Shown here piece by piece: positions 1 to 5,514 of a DNA stretch of 5,514 nt. The notes beneath the pieces were generated by a model. The model ran no database searches and had not been told where the DNA came from. It saw nothing but the letters and a program-made list of their open reading frames with translations. The position numbers and the translations under genes were made by a program. The stretch covers positions 1 to 5,514 of the forward strand of contig JAMCQQ010000196.1 of NCBI GenBank assembly GCA_023379515.1. Reading direction: 5' to 3'. Each line of letters starts with the position of its first letter. Position 1 is the first letter of the stretch. This DNA is from Actinomycetota bacterium (GTDB taxonomy: Bacteria; Actinomycetota; Humimicrobiia; Humimicrobiales; Humimicrobiaceae).

Positions 1-741
1 CGATACCATTTTTCTTTTTTTAAAAACATTTTAGATGAATTAAAGGATGAAAATATTGATATCATTTGCTTTCCAGAATATTTTCTGCAAGGTTTTATAA
101 CAACAGGTAAAGAAGTGTCACAGGAAAAAATATCTAATGTCTCGATAGTGATTAATAAGGAAAATAAAATTATAAATTATGTGTGCGAAGCTGCAAATAA
201 AATGAATTCAAATATATTATTACCTTTAATTGAAAATAAAAATAACAGATTATATAACTCTACTGTTTTAGTTAGTAAAAATGGAGAAATTTTAGGAATA
301 TATAGAAAAATTCATCTATGCAAATCTGAAGCAAATTATTTATCCAGTGGAAATGAATTTAAAATTTTTACTATAAAAGACATAAAAGTTGGAATAATGA
401 TTTGCTTCGATAGACAAATTGGTGAGGTGTCCAGAGTTTTGTCATTAAGAGGTGCAGAACTTATATTGAATCCTTCAGCTGGAGAATATGGTGAAAAAAA
501 TGATATTTTAATGAGAATACGGGCTTATGAAAATAGAATTTATATTTTATTTTCTCATCCCAAAGAAAGCATAGTTGTAAATCCGGATGGGGATATTATT
601 TCAAAGAAAGGAGAAAATGAGAAATATATTACCAGGGAAATAGATATGGATTATGTCAAATATTACAGGAAAAATGATTTTGATTGGGAAGATTTCTATA
701 GCAGAAGAAGGCCTGAATTATATAAAGATATATGTTTTTAA
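1..741 (+). CDS. Carbon-nitrogen hydrolase (nitrilase superfamily), 5'-truncated by the window edge
   Basis: The frame is open from base 1 to the TAA at 739-741 (246 codons), so the true start lies outside the window. A GTG at 115 is not the start, because the catalytic Glu motif FPEYFLQGF lies upstream of it in the same frame. The family's Glu-Lys-Cys triad is visible: Glu in FPE (codon 26, bases 76-78), Lys in YRKIHL (codon 103, bases 307-309) and Cys in MICFDR (codon 135, bases 403-405). Further family signatures are RGAELILNPSA, the RAYENR segment and the terminal RRPELY. Family members are cytoplasmic hydrolases of amides, nitriles or carbamoyl groups, usually 260-300 residues, so about 15-30 residues are probably missing. 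The substrate cannot be read from the sequence. It lies 32 bases before iolB on the same strand, which suggests co-transcription and perhaps release of ammonia from a nitrogen-bearing precursor; that role is inference. Family assignment is secure; the function is open. Confidence 0.9.
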   Translation, partial: RYHFSFFKNILDELKDENIDIICFPEYFLQGFITTGKEVSQEKISNVSIVINKENKIINYVCEAANKMNSNILLPLIENKNNRLYNSTVLVSKNGEILGIYRKIHLCKSEANYLSSGNEFKIFTIKDIKVGIMICFDRQIGEVSRVLSLRGAELILNPSAGEYGEKNDILMRIRAYENRIYILFSHPKESIVVNPDGDIISKKGENEKYITREIDMDYVKYYRKNDFDWEDFYSRRRPELYKDICF

Positions 742-759
742 AAAGATAAGATTTCTGAT

Positions 760-766
760 AGGAGGT
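760..766 (+). promoter_or_regulatory. Strong Shine-Dalgarno site of iolB
   Basis: AGGAGGT ends 7 bases before the ATG at 774, a near-perfect anti-16S match at ideal spacing. It fixes the iolB start. It is the best ribosome site in the window; the genes downstream have weaker sites or rely on overlap with the preceding gene. Confidence 0.85.
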
Positions 767-773
767 ATACTTA

Positions 774-1577
774 ATGAATTTATTGGTTAAAAGCAGTAAT
801 TATGTTTCCAGGGAAGGTATTGTAAATATAGTATCGTCTAATGGCAGTTCTGATTTGAAATATATTGGACTGGATATTTTAAAGTTGGAGAAAGGAAATA
901 GTTTTAGTTCAATTAAAAATGGTATCGAAACAGCAGTAGCATTTTCTTCAAATATATGTTCGATAGAATTGGAAAATGTAAAGTATGAGAATATAGGTTG
1001 GAGAGATGATATATTTGAAGAAAATGCTACTGCTGTTTATATTCCTTCAGGTGAGAAATTCTCTATAAAAGCCTTAGAAAATATTGAAGCTGGCATATGT
1101 TATGCAAAATCTGATAAGAAAAAAGTTCCGTTCCTGGTAAAGCCTGAAAATGTGAGAACCAGGGAAGTAGGGAAAGACAATTATAAAAGGTTTGTTAAAG
1201 ATATTATTTATGATATCCATGATGTTGATAAATTTATTATCGGTGAAACAATAAGCAAGAATGGAAATTGGTCAAGTTTTCCACCTCATAAACATGATAG
1301 GGATATGCTCCCGATAGAATCGAAGTTTGAAGAAATTTATCTTTTTAGAATGTATCCTTCTCAAGGTTTTGCAATACAGAAAATCTATACCGAAGATGGA
1401 GGTATCGATGAAACCTATACTATTAAGGATTATGATAGTGTAATAATTCCAAGAGGCTATCACCCGGTAGTCGGTTGTCCTGGTTATAAGGTTTATTACT
1501 TCTGGATTTTAGGTGGAGAAAAGAGGGAATACAAGCTCTTTGAAGATGAAAAGCATTCTTGGATTAACAAAAAGTAA
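774..1577 (+). CDS. iolB: 5-deoxy-glucuronate isomerase IolB
   Basis: This 267-residue protein is full length for the IolB/KduI bicupin family (about 270). IolB converts 5-deoxy-D-glucuronate to 2-deoxy-5-keto-D-gluconate in the cytoplasm, after ring opening by IolD in myo-inositol breakdown. The C-terminal cupin carries the signatures: NWSSFPPHKHD (residues 165-175, with metal-ligand candidates His172 and His174), the EEIY segment (Glu186/187), QGFAIQ, and PRGYHPV with His230. The GxWxSxPPHKHD and RGYHPV motifs separate IolB from KduI, which has a different His spacing. The N-terminal cupin (about 1-125) is more divergent, as usual. The start is fixed by AGGAGGT 7 bases upstream. No iolA, iolC, iolD or iolJ lies in the window; the next genes encode two ThDP enzymes, so the product may have an unusual fate here. 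A relative acting on another 5-deoxy-uronate cannot be excluded. Confidence 0.9.
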   Translation: MNLLVKSSNYVSREGIVNIVSSNGSSDLKYIGLDILKLEKGNSFSSIKNGIETAVAFSSNICSIELENVKYENIGWRDDIFEENATAVYIPSGEKFSIKALENIEAGICYAKSDKKKVPFLVKPENVRTREVGKDNYKRFVKDIIYDIHDVDKFIIGETISKNGNWSSFPPHKHDRDMLPIESKFEEIYLFRMYPSQGFAIQKIYTEDGGIDETYTIKDYDSVIIPRGYHPVVGCPGYKVYYFWILGGEKREYKLFEDEKHSWINKK

Positions 1578-1628
1578 TAAAAGGATTAAATTAAATTGTT
1601 TTCATACCAGTTATGATGTTATATGGGC

Positions 1629-1633
1629 GAGGT
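1629..1633 (+). promoter_or_regulatory. Shine-Dalgarno site that selects the E1 alpha start
   Basis: GAGGT, within GGGCGAGGT at 1625-1633, ends 9 bases before the ATG at 1643. The earlier in-frame ATGs at 1613 and 1616 have no purine-rich site at a suitable distance, so this element favours the start at 1643. Confidence 0.6.
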
Positions 1634-1642
1634 CTTAAAATA

Positions 1643-2626
1643 ATGGAATTATCAAAAGAAAAAAAAATTGAACTATTGAAGATAATGTTAAAGATTAGAT
1701 TTTTTGAAGAATATGTGAAAGACCGCTACATGCAGGGAGAAATTCCAGGTTTTCTTCATTCATATATTGGCCAGGAAGCTATAGCTGCAGGATTTTGTAT
1801 TATGCTTAAAAAAACCGATTTCATAACAAGCACTCACAGGGGACATGGACATGTCATAGCTAAAGGTGCAGATATCAATAGGATGATGTCAGAAATTTAT
1901 GGCAAGGTCAACGGGTTTTGTAAAGGGAAGGGTGGCTCAATGCACATTGCAGATTTTAATATTAGAATTATAGGTGCAAACGGCATTGTTGGTGGCGGAA
2001 TACCTATTGCTGCTGGGATTGGGTTATCAATAAAATTAAAAGAATGTTCGGATGTTGTTGTTTGTTTCTTCGGCGATGGTGCTTCCAACCAAGGTTCATT
2101 TCATGAAGCATTAAATTTAGCTTCAATATGGAAATTACCAGTTATATTTGTCTGTGAAAATAATTTATACGCAATGTCTACTCCCCAGAAATATCATCAG
2201 AACATAAAGAATATATCAATGAGAAAAGTTGCCTACAATATTTATGGGAATACTATTAATGGCAACGATGTACTGAAAGTATGCCAGGAAGCAGAAAAAG
2301 TAATTAGTTTCGCACGTAATGGAAAGGGTCCATCGCTTGTTGAATGTAGAACATATAGGAAATATGGTCATTATATCGGAGACCCTGCATTATATAAAGA
2401 TAAACATGAAAAAGAAGTTTGGGAGAAAATGGATCCGATTTTGAATTATAAAAATTATTTAATAGAAATGGGAATAATTAATTACAACGAGTATAAACAT
2501 ATTGAATTAAACATAGACAATGAAATAAAAGATGCAGCAAATTTTGCAAAAGAATCAGATTTTCCAAAAGATAGCGATGCATTAAATGATGTTTATACAG
2601 AAGGATTTGAGCAAGAATGTCTTTAA
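1643..2626 (+). CDS. ThDP-dependent dehydrogenase E1 component, alpha subunit (acetoin/pyruvate dehydrogenase type)
   Basis: With the start at 1643 the product is 327 residues and begins MELSKEKK, like other E1 alpha subunits of about 320-330. The in-frame ATG at 1613 would add ten residues but lacks a ribosome site. Signatures in order: IRFFEE near 18-23; HRGHGH (65-70); GKGGSMHIAD (about 95-104); GANGIVGGG; the ThDP/Mg motif starting GDG (144-146) and ending ENN (172-174), with Asp145 and Asn174 separated by 29 residues as in human PDH E1 alpha; and YGHYIGDP (241-248), the active-site loop with its conserved His. The enzyme would decarboxylate a 2-oxo acid or cleave acetoin, passing an acyl group to a lipoyl E2. 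The GHxxGDP loop resembles acetoin-type and bacterial E1 alpha more than mitochondrial PDH. It overlaps its beta partner by 10 bases. No E2 or E3 gene is visible, so the physiological substrate is uncertain. The family is certain. Confidence 0.93.
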   Translation: MELSKEKKIELLKIMLKIRFFEEYVKDRYMQGEIPGFLHSYIGQEAIAAGFCIMLKKTDFITSTHRGHGHVIAKGADINRMMSEIYGKVNGFCKGKGGSMHIADFNIRIIGANGIVGGGIPIAAGIGLSIKLKECSDVVVCFFGDGASNQGSFHEALNLASIWKLPVIFVCENNLYAMSTPQKYHQNIKNISMRKVAYNIYGNTINGNDVLKVCQEAEKVISFARNGKGPSLVECRTYRKYGHYIGDPALYKDKHEKEVWEKMDPILNYKNYLIEMGIINYNEYKHIELNIDNEIKDAANFAKESDFPKDSDALNDVYTEGFEQECL

Positions 2627-3594
2627 AAAAGATCTCCTTTAAAGAAGCAATTAGAGAGGCCCTGGATGAGGAGTTGCAGAGGGGTATAGATGTTTTTTTG
2701 ATTGGCGAGGATATAGGTTTTTATGGTGGTACGAATAAGGTTACAGAAGGTTTATTTAAAAAGTATGAGGATAGGATTTTTGATACACCAATATCTGAAT
2801 CGGCAATTATAGGTGCAGCATTGGGAGCCGCAGTCAATGGTCTTAGACCTGTTGCAGAAATTATGTTTATGGATTTCGTAACTATAGCTATGGATCAAAT
2901 TGTTAATCAAGTTGCAAAAATAAGATATATGTCCGGTGGACAGGTCAAAGTCCCATTGACTATCAGAACACCTGAAGGTGCCGGGAAATCAGCAGCCGCC
3001 CAACACTCTCAGAGTTTAGAAACTTGGTTTGTACATACACCTGGACTTTTAGTTGTAGTTCCATCTACTCCATATAATGCCAAAGGACTATTGAAGGCAG
3101 CAATTAGAGATAATAATCCTGTGATATTTATAGAAAATAAAATGCTTTATAACGATATCGGAGAAGTTCCGGTGGAAGAGTACATTATTCCATTGGGTAA
3201 AGCAAATATTGTAAAGGAAGGTAATCAATTAACAATAATTACCTATGGAAAAACCGTAAAATCTGCATTAGCTGCAGCCAATTATTTTGAAGGTAGGCCT
3301 AGCATCGAAGTTATTGATTTGCAGAGTTTGGTACCAATAGATATTGAAACAATAGTCATGTCAGTAAAAAAAACCGGTAATGTTTTAGTATGCCATGAAG
3401 CAGTTAGAAGATGCGGTGTAGGTGCCGAGATTGCTTCTGTGATATACGAGAGGACTTTTGATTTTTTGGATTCACCAATAAAAATATTAGGATCAAAAAA
3501 TACTCCAGTACCTTTTTCGCCTGTTATGGAAAAATTTATAATACCTGATGAAAAAAAGATAATAAGTGAAATAAATAGTATGAAAATTAAATGA
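2617..3594 (+). CDS. ThDP-dependent dehydrogenase E1 component, beta subunit (transketolase-like)
   Basis: This 325-residue protein matches the normal length of E1 beta (about 325). Together with the alpha subunit it would form the alpha2-beta2 E1 with ThDP at the interface. Motifs: GEDIGFYGG (30-38); DTPISE with Glu61, equivalent to the Glu that activates the ThDP aminopyrimidine; RPVAEIMFMDF (77-87); DQIVNQ; YMSGGQ; AAQHSQSLE (127-135) with His130 of the active site; PSTPYNAKGLL; and in the C-terminal domain VIDLQSLVPID and the HEA segment. All expected catalytic positions look intact. The ATG lies inside the alpha gene (10-base overlap), with AAGGA at 2601-2605 as ribosome site, so translation of the pair is probably coupled and stoichiometric. 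The gene ends in an ATGA overlap with the transketolase N-half. An acetoin dehydrogenase beta (AcoB) or PdhB-like role is possible; without E2 or E3 in view I give no symbol. Confidence 0.93.
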   Translation: MSLKKISFKEAIREALDEELQRGIDVFLIGEDIGFYGGTNKVTEGLFKKYEDRIFDTPISESAIIGAALGAAVNGLRPVAEIMFMDFVTIAMDQIVNQVAKIRYMSGGQVKVPLTIRTPEGAGKSAAAQHSQSLETWFVHTPGLLVVVPSTPYNAKGLLKAAIRDNNPVIFIENKMLYNDIGEVPVEEYIIPLGKANIVKEGNQLTIITYGKTVKSALAAANYFEGRPSIEVIDLQSLVPIDIETIVMSVKKTGNVLVCHEAVRRCGVGAEIASVIYERTFDFLDSPIKILGSKNTPVPFSPVMEKFIIPDEKKIISEINSMKIK

Positions 3595-4430
3595 AAAAGA
3601 AAATTAATAATATTGAAGAGTTAAAAAAAAAAGCAAATGATGTTAGGAAAAACATTATTAAAATGATGTATAATTCTGGCTTAGGTCATATTGGTGGTTC
3701 TCTCTCCTGTGCCGATATCTTAACTGTATTATATTTTAATGAATTAGATATATGCCCCGAAAATCCAAGATTTAAAAATAGGGATAGATTTATACTTTCA
3801 AAAGGTCATAGTGCGGCAGCATTATACAGTGTTTTAGCAGAAAGAGGTTTTTTTAATAAAGAGATTCTTTTTAACTCCTTTATTAAATGTGATGGAATCT
3901 TACAGGAGCATACCGACAGGAATAAAATTCCAGGTGTTGACGTTTCAACGGGTTCGTTAGGACAGGGTCTTTCCGTAGGAGTTGGCATGGCTCTTGGGTC
4001 AAAATTAAAAAAATTAAGTTTTAGAATTTATGTTGTTATTGGTTGTGGTGAAATGCAAGAAGGGCAAATCTGGGAAGCTGCAATGGCTGCATCTCATTAT
4101 CATTTGGGTAATCTTTGTGTTTTTGTTGACTATAATAAGCTGCAAGTATGTGGATTTAATAATGAAATAATGTCGATTGAACCTGTTAGCAAAAAATGGG
4201 AGGCTTTCAATTGGAATGTTATTGAAATAGATGGCCACTCGATTGATGAGATATTGAAGTCTTTAAATAAAGCAAAACAGGTAAAGAAGAAACCTACTAT
4301 GATAATCGCACGTACTATTAAGGGAAAGGGGATTTCTTTTATGGAAAATGATTATACTTGGCATTCTGCTAAAATCACCGAAGAAATATATAAAAAAGCA
4401 ATAAAAGAACTGGAGTTGTATAAAAACTAG
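3591..4430 (+). CDS. Transketolase, N-terminal (ThDP-pyrophosphate-binding) subunit, with GCG instead of GDG
   Basis: This 279-residue protein is a typical N-half of a split transketolase (usually 270-285). It binds the ThDP diphosphate and needs the C-half encoded next. Active-site histidines are present by eye-alignment to E. coli TktA: His33 in GHIGGS, His73 in SKGHSAA, His107 in QEHTDR and His258 in TWHSAK. TGSLGQGLSVGVGMA (120-134) and EMQEGQIWEAAMAA (154-167) are family hallmarks. The odd point is the metal motif: residues 151-153 are Gly-Cys-Gly where the family has Gly-Asp-Gly. Cys152 (TGT, 4044-4046) sits exactly 30 residues before Asn182, the same spacing as Asp157 and Asn187 in yeast transketolase, so it replaces the Mg2+ ligand. 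The start overlaps the E1 beta stop as ATGA and has no clear Shine-Dalgarno, which indicates coupled translation. The gene ends in TAG, in frame with the C-half. The family is secure; activity and substrate are uncertain. Confidence 0.92.
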   Translation: MKKKINNIEELKKKANDVRKNIIKMMYNSGLGHIGGSLSCADILTVLYFNELDICPENPRFKNRDRFILSKGHSAAALYSVLAERGFFNKEILFNSFIKCDGILQEHTDRNKIPGVDVSTGSLGQGLSVGVGMALGSKLKKLSFRIYVVIGCGEMQEGQIWEAAMAASHYHLGNLCVFVDYNKLQVCGFNNEIMSIEPVSKKWEAFNWNVIEIDGHSIDEILKSLNKAKQVKKKPTMIIARTIKGKGISFMENDYTWHSAKITEEIYKKAIKELELYKN

Positions 4431-4436
4431 ATTAAA

Positions 4437-5393
4437 ATGAAAAATAAATTTCAAAGTATCAGAGAATCATATGGAAAAGCGTTGGTTATTTTGGGGAGTA
4501 TCAATGAAGATGTTGTGGTAATTGATAGTGATGTTGCTCATGCCACAAAAGCTGATTATTTTAAAGATAAATACCCGGATAGGTTCATTCAAATGGGTGT
4601 AGCCGAGCAGAATACGGTTAGTACAGCTGCAGGTTTAGCTGAAGTGGGTTTAATCCCTTATATTAATAACTTTGCTGCGTTTGTTTCCAGGAGAGCACAT
4701 GATCAAATATTTGTATCAATTTCTTATTCAAACTTCAATGTGAAAATTTGTGGATGTTATTGTGGAATAACAACTTCCAATACTGGTGCCACTCACCAGT
4801 CAATTGATGATATGGCAGTTTTTAGAAGTCTTCCTAATTTTACAATAATAGATCCTGCTGATTCTATAGAAGTAGCATCAGTTATAATTGAAATTTCAAA
4901 AATTGATGGGCCAGTATATATAAGGATAGCCCGGAATGATAATCAATATGTAATTTTTGAAAAAGATTATAAGTTTAAATTAGGTAAGGGCATTATTTTA
5001 TCTGATGGACATGATATAACATTGATTGGCACCGGAATAATGAGCGAAAAATGCTTAAAGGCCAAAGAACTTTTAAAAAAAATGGGAATTAAGGCAAAAG
5101 TAATTCATATGCCAACAATTAAACCTCTGGATAATGATCTAATTATAAATTCAGCGAGGGAAACAGGTTATGTTTTGACTATTGAAAATCACAGCATAAT
5201 TGGTGGTCTCGGCAGTAGCGTGGCTGAACTAATTGCTGAAAAGGGTAAGGCTGCCAAACTTTTAAGAATGGGAATAATTAATTCCTTTGGTTGCTCAGGT
5301 AGCCTTGAAGATTTATATAGAAAGTTTAAATTAACTGAACTTGATATTGTAAATAATGTCAATAAATTATTAAAAATCAAACTCAAGAGCTAA
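4437..5393 (+). CDS. Transketolase, C-terminal (pyrimidine-binding plus C-terminal domain) subunit
   Basis: This 318-residue protein has the usual length of split-transketolase C-halves (about 310-320). Motifs: QMGVAEQNTVSTAAGLA (52-68) with Glu57, equivalent to catalytic Glu418 of yeast transketolase; NNFAAFVSRRAHDQI (77-91); GATHQSIDDMAVFR (117-130) with His120, equivalent to E. coli His473; DPADSIE; and Arg166, which aligns with phosphate-binding Arg520 of E. coli. The last third is the transketolase C-terminal domain, with TIENHSIIGGLGS (248-260). Two substrate-site positions differ by eye-alignment: E. coli His461 corresponds to Tyr108 and Asp469 to Thr116. The strand before them carries Cys at 105, 107 and 109. 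The ATG lies 6 bases after the N-half stop in the same frame, with no good ribosome site (the nearest GGAG, 4412-4415, is about 21 bases away), so re-initiation after the N-half is likely. Split enzymes of this kind include AptAB (apulose-4-phosphate) and SqwGH (sulfofructose); the substrate here is unknown. Confidence 0.93.
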   Translation: MKNKFQSIRESYGKALVILGSINEDVVVIDSDVAHATKADYFKDKYPDRFIQMGVAEQNTVSTAAGLAEVGLIPYINNFAAFVSRRAHDQIFVSISYSNFNVKICGCYCGITTSNTGATHQSIDDMAVFRSLPNFTIIDPADSIEVASVIIEISKIDGPVYIRIARNDNQYVIFEKDYKFKLGKGIILSDGHDITLIGTGIMSEKCLKAKELLKKMGIKAKVIHMPTIKPLDNDLIINSARETGYVLTIENHSIIGGLGSSVAELIAEKGKAAKLLRMGIINSFGCSGSLEDLYRKFKLTELDIVNNVNKLLKIKLKS

Positions 5394-5395
5394 AT

Positions 5396-5500
5396 ATGAT
5401 AGACAATAATGAAATTTTATTAAAATTTAATGAAGCTTACGGCAATAAATATAATATTTATTCCTCGTCAATTATCTCTAACATGAGCAATTTCTTTTAA
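5396..5500 (+). CDS. Short 34-codon ORF after the transketolase; possible frame-broken start of a sugar-kinase gene
   Basis: An ATG begins 2 bases after the stop of the transketolase C-half, the same tight spacing as the genes before it, and reads 34 codons to the TAA at 5498-5500. The stretch KFNEAYGNKYNIYSS has the shape of the region just before the PGRxNLIGEH motif in galactokinase-type GHMP kinases, an F...(Y/F)G...I..S pattern. That motif is absent in this frame. The +2 frame from about 5469 reads QLSLT, a TGA, then AISFN, which only vaguely recalls the motif. The ORF could be a genuine small protein, a decayed kinase gene, a gene disrupted by assembly errors at a contig end, or chance. 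The evidence is weak, and the 34 codons alone cannot settle it. Confidence 0.25.
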   Translation: MIDNNEILLKFNEAYGNKYNIYSSSIISNMSNFF

Positions 5501-5514
5501 TCTAGTTTTTATAC

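Noticed and set aside
115..741. GTG at 115 as the start of the carbon-nitrogen hydrolase
   Set aside because: The same frame is open to base 1 and contains the catalytic Glu motif FPEYFLQGF upstream of the GTG, so the gene begins outside the window.
1596..1624. Promoter-like TTGTTT, 17 bases, TTATAT in the iolB-E1 alpha gap
   Set aside because: Each box matches only about three of six consensus bases in AT-rich DNA, and the predicted transcript start would fall inside the ribosome site region.
1613..1642. Upstream in-frame ATGs (1613, 1616) as the E1 alpha start
   Set aside because: There is no ribosome site before them, while 1643 has GAGGT at 9-base spacing and gives the N-terminus usual for the family.
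4428..4430. Pyrrolysine or another recoded meaning for the TAG between the transketolase halves
   Set aside because: Both halves end and begin where natural split transketolases do, and no recoding element or tRNA is visible, so a normal stop is assumed. The in-frame arrangement is kept as a finding.
2468..5285. 17-base direct repeat aatgggaataattaatt, near 2468 and 5269
   Set aside because: Both copies are coding (MGIIN in unrelated proteins), AT-rich and isolated, with no repeat structure around them. Coincidence is the simplest reading.
1272..5386. Minus-strand ORFs of 60-74 codons inside the large genes (for example 1272-1463, 1897-2088, 4014-4238, 5189-5386)
   Set aside because: They lie entirely opposite well-conserved + strand genes and show no domain motif, so they are antisense shadows.
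5468..5514. Minus-strand open frame reaching the window end (TGA at 5468-5470, reading RLKEIAHVRDN)
   Set aside because: Only 14 codons are visible. It could be the tail of a convergent gene, but that length is expected by chance.

Overview
The window is AT-rich (roughly one third G+C by eye). All recognisable genes lie on the + strand, packed like one operon: gaps of 32 and 65 bases early on, then a 10-base overlap, a 4-base overlap and a 6-base gap. Low G+C, frequent AGA/ATA/TTA codons and a strong AGGAGGT ribosome site before one gene suggest a low-G+C anaerobe such as a clostridial Firmicute or a similar lineage. This is a composition-based guess; no phylogenetic marker is present. Both ends cut through sequence that looks coding, so the window may be a whole short contig.

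Layout: (1) 1-741, a carbon-nitrogen hydrolase (nitrilase superfamily) missing its N-terminus. (2) 774-1577, IolB, 5-deoxy-glucuronate isomerase of inositol catabolism. (3) 1643-2626 and 2617-3594, the alpha and beta subunits of a thiamine-diphosphate (ThDP) E1 component of the acetoin/pyruvate dehydrogenase type. (4) 3591-4430 and 4437-5393, the N- and C-terminal halves of a split transketolase. (5) From 5396, a short ORF that may be the start of another gene whose frame breaks near the window end. I see no RNA gene, insertion sequence, CRISPR array, convincing promoter or terminator, and no gene-free stretch over 300 bases.

How the genes may work together: IolB makes 2-deoxy-5-keto-D-gluconate. 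In the classical Iol pathway this is phosphorylated by IolC and cleaved by the aldolase IolJ. Here IolB is instead followed by four genes for two ThDP enzymes. Read from its other end, the IolB product is a 2-ketose with the D-threo 3,4-diol that transketolases accept as donor. A route in which a specialised split transketolase removes two carbons from an inositol- or uronate-derived ketose acid is therefore chemically reasonable, but it is inference. The transketolase is itself unusual. The metal-binding Asp of the ThDP motif is Cys, the equivalent of E. coli Asp469 is Thr, and the two halves share one reading frame separated by a single TAG and two codons.
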